Shown: positions 29,741 through 38,238 of the stretch, one piece after another
Layout: every line of letters begins with the position of its first letter
Position numbering within the stretch: the first letter of the stretch is position 1
NCBI GenBank assembly: GCA_016710525.1
Contig: JADJVQ010000010.1
Span: 84,584-148,583 of the forward strand
DNA: 64,000 nucleotides
Direction of reading: 5' to 3'
Source of the DNA: Burkholderiaceae bacterium
GTDB lineage: Bacteria > Pseudomonadota > Gammaproteobacteria > Burkholderiales > Burkholderiaceae_E
Notes under the pieces: generated by a model
The model's input: only the letters and a program-made list of their open reading frames with translations
Told to the model about the DNA's origin: nothing
The model's database searches: none
Made by a program: the position numbers and the translations under genes

Positions 29741-30208
29741 ATGAGCCTTGAGTCCGTTCGCGCCTTCTTCGCGACCCATGCCCCCGACCTGACCATCCTC
29801 GAAACCGCCGATCCGACCCCGACAGTGGCGACCGCGGCGCTGGCCCATGGCGTGGAACCCGGCCGAATCGCCAAGACGCTGGCCTTCCGGCTGGGTGACG
29901 GCCGGGTGGTGCTGCTGGTGGCCCGCGGCGATGCCCGGATCGACAACCGGCGGTTCAAGGACCGCTTCGGCCGCGGCAAGATGCTCCCGGCCGAGGAAGT
30001 GGAGGCGATCACCGGCCATCCGGTGGGCGGCGTCTGTCCATTCGGTCTGGCCACTGACCTGCCGGTGTTCGCCGATGTCTCGCTGCAAGCCTTCGACGAA
30101 GTCCTGCCGGCCGCCGGCGGGGTCCATACCGCGGTCCGGATCAGCCCGGCCGACCTGGTGCGGATCGTGAGCGCCGGGTGGGTGGACGTCTGCCAGCCGA
30201 TCGGCTGA
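29741..30208 (+). CDS. YbaK/EbsC-family aminoacyl-tRNA deacylase-like protein
   Basis: The 155-residue protein has the YbaK fold signatures RIAKTLAFRL, VLLVARGDARIDNRRF and VCPFGL. Relatives hydrolyse mischarged Cys- or Ala-tRNAPro. It lacks a ProRS core, so it acts in trans. An ATG at 29705 is an alternative start, but the family begins near MSLESVRAFFATHAP. A structured element and a terminator follow downstream. Confidence 0.9.
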   Translation: MSLESVRAFFATHAPDLTILETADPTPTVATAALAHGVEPGRIAKTLAFRLGDGRVVLLVARGDARIDNRRFKDRFGRGKMLPAEEVEAITGHPVGGVCPFGLATDLPVFADVSLQAFDEVLPAAGGVHTAVRISPADLVRIVSAGWVDVCQPIG

Positions 30209-30250
30209 GCCGTTCGGACCGCGGAAACGGCTCACTTCCTATGTCAGTCA

Positions 30251-30318
30251 GAGGAGATCTCCTACGTTAGTAGGATGTTCAAAGTGCCGCGGCCGGTCGA
30301 TACTAGGTCCGTCTCCTC
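30251..30318 (+). ncRNA. tRNA-like structured element, possible degenerate tRNA-Sec
   Basis: GAGGAGA (30251-30257) pairs with TCTCCTC (30312-30318), extendable by a wobble pair to eight. Inside is a perfect 6-bp stem with a 4-nt loop (TCCTAC-GTTA-GTAGGA, 30260-30275), then GTTCAAAG. An 8-bp acceptor, a 6-bp/4-nt D arm and an anticodon loop with UUCAAA are hallmarks of bacterial tRNA-Sec, and selA is the next gene. However, I see no anticodon stem, T loop or CCA, and it is about 25 nt too short. It is either a decayed selC or an unrelated 3'-UTR structure. Confidence 0.4.
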
Positions 30319-30325
30319 CTCTTCG

Positions 30326-30354
30326 GCCCGCCTCTGGCGGGCTTTCTTTTTTCC
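30326..30354 (+). terminator. Intrinsic terminator
   Basis: GCCCGCC-TCT-GGCGGGC followed by TTTCTTTTTT forms a strong plus-strand terminator. It ends whatever is transcribed through the ybaK-like gene and the tRNA-like element. Confidence 0.9.
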
Positions 30355-30366
30355 CTGGCTAGACGC

Positions 30367-31593
30367 TCATTGCAGCGCCCGCCGAAGCGCCGGCAATTGT
30401 GTGCGCAGCAGACCCGCATCCTCCAGGCAGCGCAGGTCTAGCAACAGCCGGTCCTCGGCTATCCGCCCGATCACCGGCACCGGCAGCGCCCGCAGCGCGG
30501 CGGCGAGTTCGTCCAGCGCCCTGCCAGCCATCTTGCGGTCGCGAGGTGCCAGCGCCAGTCCGGCCGACTCTAGACGTTCGATCGGCAGTGAGCCGGACCC
30601 GATCTGCCCCTGCAGGGCCACCACGGACGCCTCGAAGCGCGGCTCGACAGCCTGCGCCACGGCGCGCTGCAAGTCATCGGCCATCGCGCGAATCGCCGCC
30701 AGCGGGCGGGTCAGCAGGCGCAACGTGGGCAGATCGCGGGCCAGCCGCTCCGGGCGCAGATAGAGCATCAGCGTTGCCTCGAGCGCGGCGAGCGGCAGTT
30801 TGCTCATGCGCAAGGCACGTTTCATCGGAAACCGGCGAATCCGTTCCACGGCCTCGGTGCTGCCGACGATGAGACCGGCCTGCGGGCCGCCCAGCAGCTT
30901 GTCGCCGCTGAAAGTGATGACATCACAGCCCGCAGCGATCTTTTCCTTGGGCAGCGGCTCGCGCGGCAAGCCGTAGAGCGAAAGATCAACCAGCGCCCCG
31001 CTGCCCAGGTCTGTGGCCAGTGGCAACCCGCGGGCATGGGCAATCGTCGCCAGATCCGCTTCGTCGACTTCGTGAGTGAAGCCCTGGATGGCGTAGTTGC
31101 TGGTATGCACTTTCATCAGCAGGGCCGTTTGCGGGGTGATAGCCCGTTCGTAATCGTGGCGGTGAGTGCGGTTGGTCGTGCCCACCTCCCCCGAGGCGAG
31201 GTCGTACTCGAGGTTGTTGGGCGCGGCCATCATCGCCACCAGGTGACTCACCGCGCTATCGGCCAGCACGGCACGGCCGAGATTGGTGTGGATCACCGTC
31301 CCGCTGAGGTTGAGCACCGTCGTCATGCGGGGGGCGAGCGCATCGTCCAGGCGCGCCCGCAGAGCGTCGGTCAGGGCGTGATCACCGACCTCGTCAAGAC
31401 TGAGATGTCCGTCGAGCGCGCGCTGGCGAAGTGCCGCCAGCAGGGCCCGCGCCTCCCTGGCCACCAGAGTGTGACCATGCTCGGCCAGCAGCGCTGCGAT
31501 GGCGGGTTCGCGCAGCATGCGATCGATCGACGGCAGGTCTTTCGGAGCGGCGCGGATGCCACTGCCCACGTCCGGGCCGGGCCGGTTGCTCAT
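30367..31593 (-). CDS. selA: L-seryl-tRNA(Sec) selenium transferase with large internal deletion
   Basis: SelA converts Ser-tRNA(Sec) to Sec-tRNA(Sec) using PLP. The N-terminal part (LPSIDRMLREPA, NLSGTVIHTNLGRA) and C-terminal part are well conserved, including the PLP lysine in TFSGDKLLGGPQAG and LPVPVIGRI...LLLDLRCLED. Between NLEYDL and EVGTTNRTH about 73 residues present in E. coli SelA are missing. These include the NNNAAAVLL and SRGELVEIGG segments of the cofactor domain. The product is 408 residues instead of about 465 and is probably inactive, though the frame is kept. AGGAGGAG precedes the ATG. No selB or selD adjoins it. Confidence 0.88.
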   Translation of the reverse strand: MSNRPGPDVGSGIRAAPKDLPSIDRMLREPAIAALLAEHGHTLVAREARALLAALRQRALDGHLSLDEVGDHALTDALRARLDDALAPRMTTVLNLSGTVIHTNLGRAVLADSAVSHLVAMMAAPNNLEYDLASGEVGTTNRTHRHDYERAITPQTALLMKVHTSNYAIQGFTHEVDEADLATIAHARGLPLATDLGSGALVDLSLYGLPREPLPKEKIAAGCDVITFSGDKLLGGPQAGLIVGSTEAVERIRRFPMKRALRMSKLPLAALEATLMLYLRPERLARDLPTLRLLTRPLAAIRAMADDLQRAVAQAVEPRFEASVVALQGQIGSGSLPIERLESAGLALAPRDRKMAGRALDELAAALRALPVPVIGRIAEDRLLLDLRCLEDAGLLRTQLPALRRALQ

Positions 31594-31846
31594 TTCCTCT
31601 CCTCCTGGGACGGCACGCAAGACGGGGTCAGGTCTGGCCGCGCAACGAGGGACCGGACTGGCCCAGACCCCCAATCACGGGCCGCCCGAGCCTGATCGTG
31701 ACACACCGCCGCGCCGGGCAAGCCCGTCCCCGCCGCGTCGCCGCGAACAGGGACCGGCCATCGGCGAGCATGCCCCGCCGGATTGAATTTCCTGAACCGA
31801 TGCCGATGGCCATCAGGATGACGCTTGCGTCCTTTGAGAGTGAACC

Positions 31847-32236
31847 ATGATGTGGCGACCCAAATTCTCCGTGCCCCCCGTCCACACGCCCGCGCGCGCC
31901 GATGGGCCGGCGCCAACCGCCCTGGACGGCGATGGGGCACCCGGCCGGCCGCCGCTGCGCGAGACGCTGAGCGACCCGGCGAAGGCCTTGATGAACGCGT
32001 TGCCCGATCACATCAACGTGACCGCGATCGCGCTGGACTATCCGCACGTCATGAACCGGATCGCAAGCGCCTGGTCCGAGCCCAGGATGCTCGAGCGGCT
32101 GGTGGAGGCGCTGCTGATCGACGAGCGGGGTGGCCGGGAAGGCTTCCCGTTCGCGGTCGCCGATGCGCTCACCGACCTGCGGATCCACCGGCAAGCCCTC
32201 GCCGACGGGGCCTCGAAGCAGCCGATTCGCCGCTGA
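31847..32236 (+). CDS. Conserved small protein of unknown function
   Basis: This 129-residue protein lies between selA and the SDR gene. Its second half (ALPDHINVTAIALDYPHVMN, then LIDERGGREGFPFAVADAL) reads as a compact alpha/beta unit and looks like a conserved betaproteobacterial family I cannot name. There are two consecutive ATG codons at the start. It has no signal peptide or membrane helix. Confidence 0.7.
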   Translation: MMWRPKFSVPPVHTPARADGPAPTALDGDGAPGRPPLRETLSDPAKALMNALPDHINVTAIALDYPHVMNRIASAWSEPRMLERLVEALLIDERGGREGFPFAVADALTDLRIHRQALADGASKQPIRR

Positions 32237-32274
32237 CCCGGTTCGGGTCTGCACGGACGGGCTCGACACGTCAG

Positions 32275-33150
32275 TCAGCTCGAACGCTGGGCCTTGTCGC
32301 GGTCGTTGTGCTCCTTGATCCGGGCCCGCGCCTCGTCCCATTCGGCATCGCCCCAGGCCATGTACTGGGTGAAGTAAGCGCCATTGGCCAGCCAGTTGGC
32401 ACCGTCGATGGCGATGGTCTGGCCGGTCAGCCACTCGCAGTCGGGTGCCATCAGGAAGGCCGCCAGGTCGCCCAGTTCGTCCATGCGGCCCAGACGGCCC
32501 ATCGGGTTCTGGGTGCTCTCCTTGCTCGGCAGCCCGCCGGCCGGCCGCAGCCGGGCGCCGGCACCCTCGGTCGGGAAGATGCCGGGCGCGATCGCGTTCA
32601 GGCGGATGCCGTGGCGCCCCCACTCCACGGCCAGCGATTTGGTCATCACGTCGATGCCGGCCTTGGACATCGCCGAGGGCACGACGAAGGGCGAGCCGGT
32701 CCAGACCCAGGTCACGATGATCGACAGGACCGAACCTTTCAGCCCCTGCGCGATCCAGCGCTTGCCCACCGCCTGCGTGACGTAGAAGGTGCCGTGCATG
32801 ACGGTGTTGGCGACCGCGTCGAAGCCGCGCGGCGACAGGTCTTCGGTGCGGCTGATGAAGTTGCCGGCGGCATTGTTGATCAGACCGGAGAGCGGCCCGG
32901 TGTCGAAGATGCGTTCGATCATCTCGTCCACGGCCGCGGCATCGCGCAGATCGCAGCCGAAGGTATCGACGGCGCCCCCGTGCTTCGCAGTGAGTTCGGC
33001 CGCGGTCTGGTCGAGCACGCCCTTGCGGCGCCCGCAGATGACGAGATGTGCGCCCAGCTGCAGCAGGCGCTCGGCCATCACCTTGCCAAGCCCGGTGCCG
33101 CCACCGGTGACGAGGATCTTGTGGCCTTTGAACAGGTCGGATCGAAACAT
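32275..33150 (-). CDS. Short-chain dehydrogenase, 2,4-dienoyl-CoA reductase-like
   Basis: The 291-residue Rossmann protein has GGGTGLGKVMAERLL for NADP(H) and NNAAGNF. At the active site, SPFVVPSAMSKAGIDVMTK lacks the usual YxxxK Tyr but has SxxxK. That is the arrangement of mitochondrial-type 2,4-dienoyl-CoA reductases, so reduction of dienoyl-CoA in unsaturated fatty acid oxidation is the best guess. MFRSDLFKGHKILVTGGG is the family start. The 5' end is only about 20 bp from a truncated divergent peroxidase gene. Confidence 0.85.
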   Translation of the reverse strand: MFRSDLFKGHKILVTGGGTGLGKVMAERLLQLGAHLVICGRRKGVLDQTAAELTAKHGGAVDTFGCDLRDAAAVDEMIERIFDTGPLSGLINNAAGNFISRTEDLSPRGFDAVANTVMHGTFYVTQAVGKRWIAQGLKGSVLSIIVTWVWTGSPFVVPSAMSKAGIDVMTKSLAVEWGRHGIRLNAIAPGIFPTEGAGARLRPAGGLPSKESTQNPMGRLGRMDELGDLAAFLMAPDCEWLTGQTIAIDGANWLANGAYFTQYMAWGDAEWDEARARIKEHNDRDKAQRSS

Positions 33151-33183
33151 GGGCCTCTCCCGGATCAGCGAGGATGCGCCGGC

Positions 33184-34296
33184 GCCGCAGCACCCGATCT
33201 GTCGCCGCAGGCCGCTGCGGGCCGCCAGTTGTTCTTCGACACTCGATTGTCCAATCCGCCTGGCACTGCCTGTGCGAGCTGCCACGACCCGCAGCTGGGC
33301 TGGGGCGGCAACAACCGCTCGCGCAGCGGCGTCGCGGCCGGCAGCACGCCGCAGGCCCTGGGCGGGCGCAACTCGCCCACGATCGGCTACGCCGCTTTCG
33401 TGCCCGCGTTCCACGTCAAACGCGAGAAGGGCGAGGTCAAGGCGGTCGGCGGACTGTTCTGGGATGGCCGCGCCGACAGCCTCGAGGCGCAGGCGCGCGG
33501 CCCGTTGTTCGCACCGCTGGAGATGAATCTCGCCAGCGAGTCGGAGCTGGCGCAGCGCCTGCGCAGTGCGCCCTACGCGGCCGACCTGCGCGCCGCCTTC
33601 GGATTGGCGGAGCCGGCCGACGACGCGCTATGGGCACGCGCGGGCTATGCGGCGCTGGCCGCCTATCAGCGCTCGCCGGAGGTCTCGCCGTTCTCGTCGA
33701 AGTACGACGCCGTGCTGCGCGGCCAGGCGAAGTGGTCGCCCCAGGAAGCGCGCGGTCGCCGCTGGTTCCTGGACCCCGCCAAGGGCAACTGCGCGGCCTG
33801 CCACGAAGTGGCACAGCGCTCGAAAAACCCGGCCGAGCACCTTTTCACCGACTTCACTTATGACTCGCTGGGCTTGCCGCGCAACCCCGCCATCCCCGCG
33901 AACGCCGACGCCGCCTTCTTCGACCTCGGGCTGTGCGGCCCCGCACGCCAGCGCCCCGAGCAGCTGCCGGCTTCGGTGTGCGGCGGCTTCAGGGTGCCCA
34001 CGCTGCGCAATGTCGCCAAGCGCCCGTTTCTGTTCCACAACGGTTCATTCACGGATCTGGCCGAGTCCGTGCGCTTCTACGTTCAGCGCGACACGAACCC
34101 CGCACGCTGGTTCCCACGCGATGCCGGCGGCCGGGTGCAGCGGTTCAACGACCTGCCGATGGCCCAGCGCAAGCACGTCAATCGCGATGAAGCCCCGTAT
34201 GACCGCAATCCCGGCCAGCGCCCGCGCCTGTCGGAGCGCGAGATCTCGGATCTCGTGGCCTTCCTCAAAACCCTCGACGACGGATTCCGACCATGA
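33184..34296 (+). CDS. Di-heme cytochrome c peroxidase (MauG/CcpA family), N-terminus missing
   Basis: The reading frame enters at PDLSPQAAAGRQLFFDTRL with no start codon or signal peptide before it. Only the divergent SDR gene lies upstream. The rest is intact: the first heme site CASCH near 33270, FWDGRADSLEAQARGPL, the second heme site CAACH near 33790, and the C-terminal PTLRNVAKRPFLFHNGSF. Such enzymes need export for heme attachment, so loss of the signal peptide suggests truncation by a deletion, or a start I cannot see. Its stop overlaps the next gene as ATGA. Confidence 0.7.
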   Translation, partial: AAAPDLSPQAAAGRQLFFDTRLSNPPGTACASCHDPQLGWGGNNRSRSGVAAGSTPQALGGRNSPTIGYAAFVPAFHVKREKGEVKAVGGLFWDGRADSLEAQARGPLFAPLEMNLASESELAQRLRSAPYAADLRAAFGLAEPADDALWARAGYAALAAYQRSPEVSPFSSKYDAVLRGQAKWSPQEARGRRWFLDPAKGNCAACHEVAQRSKNPAEHLFTDFTYDSLGLPRNPAIPANADAAFFDLGLCGPARQRPEQLPASVCGGFRVPTLRNVAKRPFLFHNGSFTDLAESVRFYVQRDTNPARWFPRDAGGRVQRFNDLPMAQRKHVNRDEAPYDRNPGQRPRLSEREISDLVAFLKTLDDGFRP

Positions 34297-35261
34297 AGAG
34301 AACCCTGCTGCGCGGTGCGCTGGCGCTCGCCTGCACGCTGATGACACCCCTGGCGCTCGCCCAGTGGGCACCGACCAAGCCGGTGCGCATCGTCGTGCCC
34401 TTCCCCGCCGGGGGCATCGTCGATCTGATGTCGCGCAGCTTCACCGATCGGCTGTCGGCCGCGCTCGGCCAGCCGGTCGTGATCGAAGTGCGCCCCGGCG
34501 CGCACAGCAGCCTGGGCAACGAGGTGGTGGCCCGGGCCGATCCGGACGGGCACACGCTGCTGATGGGCACGCTGTCGATGGCCACCCTGCCGCCCTTCAT
34601 GAAAGTGCCCTGGCACCCGACCAAGGACTTCGCGGGCGTGGCGATGGTGGGCCAGGTGCCCAACCTGGTCGTGACGCCCGCCACGCTCGAGCCCAAGACG
34701 CTGCGTGAGTTCATCGCCTACGCGAAGGCCCGGCCCGGGCAGCTGAATTTCGCCAATGGCGGCAACGGCACCTCGCCGACGCTGGGGGTGGAACTGCTGC
34801 GCAAGAACACCGGCATGCAGCTGACATCGGTGGGCTACAAGGGCTTCCCGCCGGTGATCCCGGACATGATCGCCGGGCGCATCGAATTCTCGATGGTGCC
34901 CTTCGCAGTTGCCGCGCCCCACGTGAAGTCGGGCAAGCTGCGCGCGCTGGCCATTGCCTCGAACACCCGCAGCCGCCTGCTGCCCGATGTGCCGACGATG
35001 GCCGAGGCCGGCTACGCCGACTCGCCGGTGATCTCCTGGTACGCGATCTTCGCGCCCGCGGGCACGCCCAAGCCGGTGATCCAGCGCCTGAACACCGAGC
35101 TCGCCAAAGCGCTTGCCGACCCAGAGGTGCAGGGGCGCATCGAGTCGCTCGGCGGCGCGATCCTGCCCACCGGTACGCCGGCCGAGGTCGACACCATGCT
35201 GGCCGCCGAAACCGATCGTTGGGCAAAGTTCATCAAGGAAGCCGGGCTGAAGCTGGAATGA
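34293..35261 (+). CDS. Tripartite tricarboxylate transporter receptor (TctC/Bug family)
   Basis: This is a 322-residue periplasmic binding protein with signal peptide MKRTLLRGALALACTLMTPLALA. The family core follows: KPVRIVVPFPAGGIVD, LLMGTLSMA, KARPGQLNFANGG and PVISWYAIFAPAGTP. Bug proteins bind small carboxylates. No TctA/TctB membrane partners are nearby, as is common in Burkholderiales, where orphan Bug genes abound. The ATGA overlap with the peroxidase gene indicates coupling. Confidence 0.95.
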   Translation: MKRTLLRGALALACTLMTPLALAQWAPTKPVRIVVPFPAGGIVDLMSRSFTDRLSAALGQPVVIEVRPGAHSSLGNEVVARADPDGHTLLMGTLSMATLPPFMKVPWHPTKDFAGVAMVGQVPNLVVTPATLEPKTLREFIAYAKARPGQLNFANGGNGTSPTLGVELLRKNTGMQLTSVGYKGFPPVIPDMIAGRIEFSMVPFAVAAPHVKSGKLRALAIASNTRSRLLPDVPTMAEAGYADSPVISWYAIFAPAGTPKPVIQRLNTELAKALADPEVQGRIESLGGAILPTGTPAEVDTMLAAETDRWAKFIKEAGLKLE

Positions 35262-35283
35262 CCCTGCCCAGCGGGGGCTGCGC

Positions 35284-36000
35284 ATGATCAAGATCCTGCT
35301 CACGCTGCTGGCAGCCGGCAAACTCGGCAAGGTGCTGGTCTCGGGCGGCACCATGCTGCTGTCGCTGGGCGTGTACGCGCTGGTCTATGGCTGGAAGTAC
35401 GCCGCCGGCTTCATCGCGATGCTGGCGCTGCACGAGGGCGGTCACTACGTGGAGGCGCGCCGCCGCGGACTGGCCGTGTCGCTGCCCACCTTCATCCCCT
35501 TCGTGGGCGCGTGGATCCAGCTCAAGGACGCGCACATGAGCCCGCAGGTGGAGGCGGCCGTGGCCTTTGCTGGCCCGCTGGCCGGCACGGTCGCAGCCTT
35601 TGCCGCCTATGCGCTGGGCAGCGCGCTGGATGCCCCCTGGCTGCTTGCCGTGGCCTATGCCGGCTTCTTCCTGAATCTGATCAACCTCATTCCGGTGGTG
35701 CCGCTGGACGGCGGGCGCATCACCGCGTTGGTGTCGCCGAAGATGTGGTGGGTGGGGGTGCCGGTGCTGGCGGCGCTGATGCTGTGGAAGCCGTCACCGG
35801 TGTTCCTGATCGTGGCGCTGTTCGCCGCGCCGCAGATCTGGCGCTCGATCAGGCAGCCTGCCGATCTGAGCGATGTGCCGATGCGCCAGCGGGCCGAGGC
35901 GGCCCTGCTCTATCTCGGCCTGGTGGTGGTGCTGGGCATCATGACCTGGGAGGTGCACGAGGAACTCAGCGCGCTGCGCGCAGTTGCTGCGCCGCGCTGA
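35284..36000 (+). CDS. Site-2 protease-type zinc metallopeptidase (M50)
   Basis: The 238-residue membrane protein has the zinc motif HEGGH in a helix (IAMLALHEGGHYVEARRRG). The third ligand region is NLINLIPVVPLDGGR. About five or six helices are predicted and there is no PDZ domain, like the minimal YwhC/Rip3-type group. Its substrate is unknown. It follows the TctC gene by 22 nt. Confidence 0.9.
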   Translation: MIKILLTLLAAGKLGKVLVSGGTMLLSLGVYALVYGWKYAAGFIAMLALHEGGHYVEARRRGLAVSLPTFIPFVGAWIQLKDAHMSPQVEAAVAFAGPLAGTVAAFAAYALGSALDAPWLLAVAYAGFFLNLINLIPVVPLDGGRITALVSPKMWWVGVPVLAALMLWKPSPVFLIVALFAAPQIWRSIRQPADLSDVPMRQRAEAALLYLGLVVVLGIMTWEVHEELSALRAVAAPR

Positions 36001-36014
36001 CCCCGGGGGCGCGG

Positions 36015-36116
36015 CGCGCCTTGCTGCGGGCTCGGAGGGTCAGATCGACGCGCCTTGCTGCACGCCCCGACGGTCCGGTCGACGTGCCTGACTGCGCACG
36101 CGGACTGTCCGATCAG
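36015..36116. repeat. Three tandem imperfect 34-bp repeats
   Basis: The units 36015-36048, 36049-36082 and 36083-36116 share the frame CGCGCCTTGCTGC...GGTC.GATCGA. They lie in the gap between the convergent protease gene and napC, the last one just reaching the napC stop codon. There are no spacers, so this is not a CRISPR. The sequence shows decay from unit one to unit three. Confidence 0.75.
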
Positions 36117-36832
36117 CGCTCCTTGAGCGCCGGTGCCGGGCCATCGTCCGCCGGCTTGCCATCCTTGACCGCACCCGGCTCGCCGCCCTTGGCCGCATCG
36201 GGATGGAATTCCTGCGCGCTGGCCCCCTGCTTGTCGGCGCCCACGCCCTGCTCCACCGCCGGCAGCGTATGCGCGATGCCCTTGTGGCAATCGATGCAGG
36301 TCTTGCCTTCCCCCAGGCCCTTCTGGTGGGCTACCGCGGAACGGCGCCCCTGCTCGGCATAGTCGAAGGATTCGAAGTTGTGGCAGTTGCGGCATTCGCG
36401 TGAATCGTTGCCCTTCATGCGCGCCCACTCGTGCTTGGCGAGCTCCAACCGCTTGGCGTTGAACTTCTCGGGCGTGTCGATGCTGCCCAGCAGCTTGTGC
36501 CAGACCTCGTTGGAGGCCTGGATCTTGCGGATCATCTTGTAGCCCCACTCCTTGGGCACGTGGCAATCGGGGCAGGTCGCCCGCACGCCGGTGCGGTTGG
36601 CGTAGTGAACCGTGTTGCGGTATTCCTTGTAGACGTTCTCCTTCATCTCGTGGCACGAGATGCAGAAGGCCTCGGTATTGGTCAGCTCGAGCGACCAGTT
36701 GAAGCCGCCCCAGGCCAGCACACCGGCCACGAAGCCCAGGCCGGCGAGGCTGAAGACCAGGCCCTTGATGACGGTGAACCAGCTCTTGCGCGGCGTGGCC
36801 GCAGTGTCGCGTGGCGGTGTTGGCGTGCTCAT
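36113..36832 (-). CDS. napC: NapC/NirT-type tetraheme cytochrome c
   Basis: NapC is a membrane-anchored quinol dehydrogenase that feeds NapAB. The 239-residue protein has an N-terminal helix (VFSLAGLGFVAGVLAWG) and four heme sites: CISCH, CPDCH, CRNCH and CIDCH. A hydrophilic Ala/Gly/Pro/Lys-rich tail of about 45 residues is extra. It is the last nap gene, 9 nt after napB. Confidence 0.96.
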   Translation of the reverse strand: MSTPTPPRDTAATPRKSWFTVIKGLVFSLAGLGFVAGVLAWGGFNWSLELTNTEAFCISCHEMKENVYKEYRNTVHYANRTGVRATCPDCHVPKEWGYKMIRKIQASNEVWHKLLGSIDTPEKFNAKRLELAKHEWARMKGNDSRECRNCHNFESFDYAEQGRRSAVAHQKGLGEGKTCIDCHKGIAHTLPAVEQGVGADKQGASAQEFHPDAAKGGEPGAVKDGKPADDGPAPALKER

Positions 36833-36841
36833 GGCGCGGTC

Positions 36842-37384
36842 CTAGCGAAGGCCCTCGGCGGGCTTGAAGGTGTTGGCGACCAGCGGCTTCGTATCGGACT
36901 GGGACACATGGCACTGCAGGCAGAAGTAGCGGCGCGGCGACACGCTGGTCAGCTCCTTGCCGTCGCGGTCCCGAAAGTGGGTCAGTGAAACCTTGGTGGC
37001 GCCGCTTTCACGGGCCCGCGACCAGGCATGGCAGTCCATGCACTTGTTGAAGTTGGCCGTGATGTTGTAGCCGGCCACCGTGTGGGGAATGAGCGGGGGC
37101 TGCTGCACGAAGTCGCGCGGCAGCGGCGCGTGGTCGCGCTCCGCTTTGAAGCCGGCGCCCTCGCCGGGCTGTTCGGCGGCCGCGACCGGCGTGTCGCGCA
37201 AGGCCTTGACGGCGGACTTCGCGCCGGGCGCGCCGCCAGCGGCTGGCGCGCTCGCCGCAGGGCTGGCGCCCGTCGCGGCGGGCTTGTCGGCCGCCCGCGC
37301 CAGGTCCGCGGTGTGCAGGCCGAACAGCGCCGCCGCGCAGACGCCGGCGATCAGCGCCAGGATCGATCGTGCCGGGGTTTTCAT
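36842..37384 (-). CDS. napB: Periplasmic nitrate reductase electron transfer subunit (di-heme)
   Basis: NapB passes electrons from NapC to NapA. The 180-residue product has a signal peptide, an Ala/Pro/Gly-rich spacer and two heme sites, CMDCH and CLQCH, with the family segments PPLIPHTV and ARESGATKVSLTHF. Its ATG overlaps the napH stop as ATGA. Confidence 0.96.
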   Translation of the reverse strand: MKTPARSILALIAGVCAAALFGLHTADLARAADKPAATGASPAASAPAAGGAPGAKSAVKALRDTPVAAAEQPGEGAGFKAERDHAPLPRDFVQQPPLIPHTVAGYNITANFNKCMDCHAWSRARESGATKVSLTHFRDRDGKELTSVSPRRYFCLQCHVSQSDTKPLVANTFKPAEGLR

Positions 37385-38238
37385 GATGGGCTCCTCTGGT
37401 CGAATCGGGTGGTGAAGCGAAATACATCGCGGCTGCAGACATCGATGCAGCGGCCGCAGTTGGTGCAGTCGGAGGCGAGGATCACCGGCGATCCCTTGCC
37501 CTTCAGCGCCGGGGCGATCACCGGGGTTTCGGGGCAGATCACCAGGCAATCGCCGCAGTCGTTGCACTGGCTGCGGCGGGCCGCTGAAACCCGCAACAGC
37601 GAAGCCTTGCCGATCAGCCCGTACAACGCGCCCTGCGGGCAGACATGGCCGCACCAGCCGTGATGGGCCACCGCGGTGTCGTAGACGAAGATGCCGCCGG
37701 CCAGCAGCCATCCGGCCAATCCGCCGAAGACCAGCGTGCGATGCCAGGTCGTGACCGGATTGACGAATTCCCAGGCCACTACGCCGGTGATCGCGGCCAC
37801 GGCCATGACCGCACCCAGCAGCCACAAGCGGGTGTTGCGCGAGGGGCTGCGGCTGCCGCGCAGACCCAGCCGGCGGCGCGTGAACGCGGCCGCGTCGGTG
37901 ACCAGGTTCATCGGGCAGACCCACGAGCAGAAGACCCGTCCGCCCAGCACGGCGTAGCCGAGCAGGACGACGAGCACGCCGACCAGTGCACTGGCTTGCG
38001 GCCAGTGGCGCGCCGCCAGGGTCTGCAGCAGCACGAAGGGATCGGTGAGCGGCAGCACGCCCAGCGTCATGCTGGAGGCCAGATTGCCCTTGACGAACCA
38101 CAGGCCGGCCCAGGGTCCGAGCAGGAACAGGCCCAGCAGGCCGAACTGACTGGCACGGCGCAGCACCAGCCAGCGGTTGGCGGCCCAGCGGCCCTTCTGC
38201 AGGACGGCATCGCGGCCCGGATCGAGCACCGCGCTCAT
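37381..38238 (-). CDS. napH: Ferredoxin-type quinol dehydrogenase membrane protein NapH
   Basis: The 285-residue polytopic protein has four or five helices, the cytoplasmic CxxxCP motifs (FCSWVCPMNL, CGHVCPQGAL) and two [4Fe-4S] clusters (CNDCGDCLVICP, CTNCGRCIDVC). With NapG it gives a second quinol-oxidising route to nitrate reductase. The start overlaps the napG stop as ATGA. Confidence 0.95.
   Translation of the reverse strand: MSAVLDPGRDAVLQKGRWAANRWLVLRRASQFGLLGLFLLGPWAGLWFVKGNLASSMTLGVLPLTDPFVLLQTLAARHWPQASALVGVLVVLLGYAVLGGRVFCSWVCPMNLVTDAAAFTRRRLGLRGSRSPSRNTRLWLLGAVMAVAAITGVVAWEFVNPVTTWHRTLVFGGLAGWLLAGGIFVYDTAVAHHGWCGHVCPQGALYGLIGKASLLRVSAARRSQCNDCGDCLVICPETPVIAPALKGKGSPVILASDCTNCGRCIDVCSRDVFRFTTRFDQRSPS

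Noticed and set aside
30251..30318. Functional tRNA gene
   Set aside because: Lacks an anticodon stem, T loop and CCA end; kept only as a tRNA-like element.
31628..33193. 521-codon minus-strand frame covering the SDR gene
   Set aside because: Out of frame with the SDR family sequence and Arg-rich nonsense; shadow.
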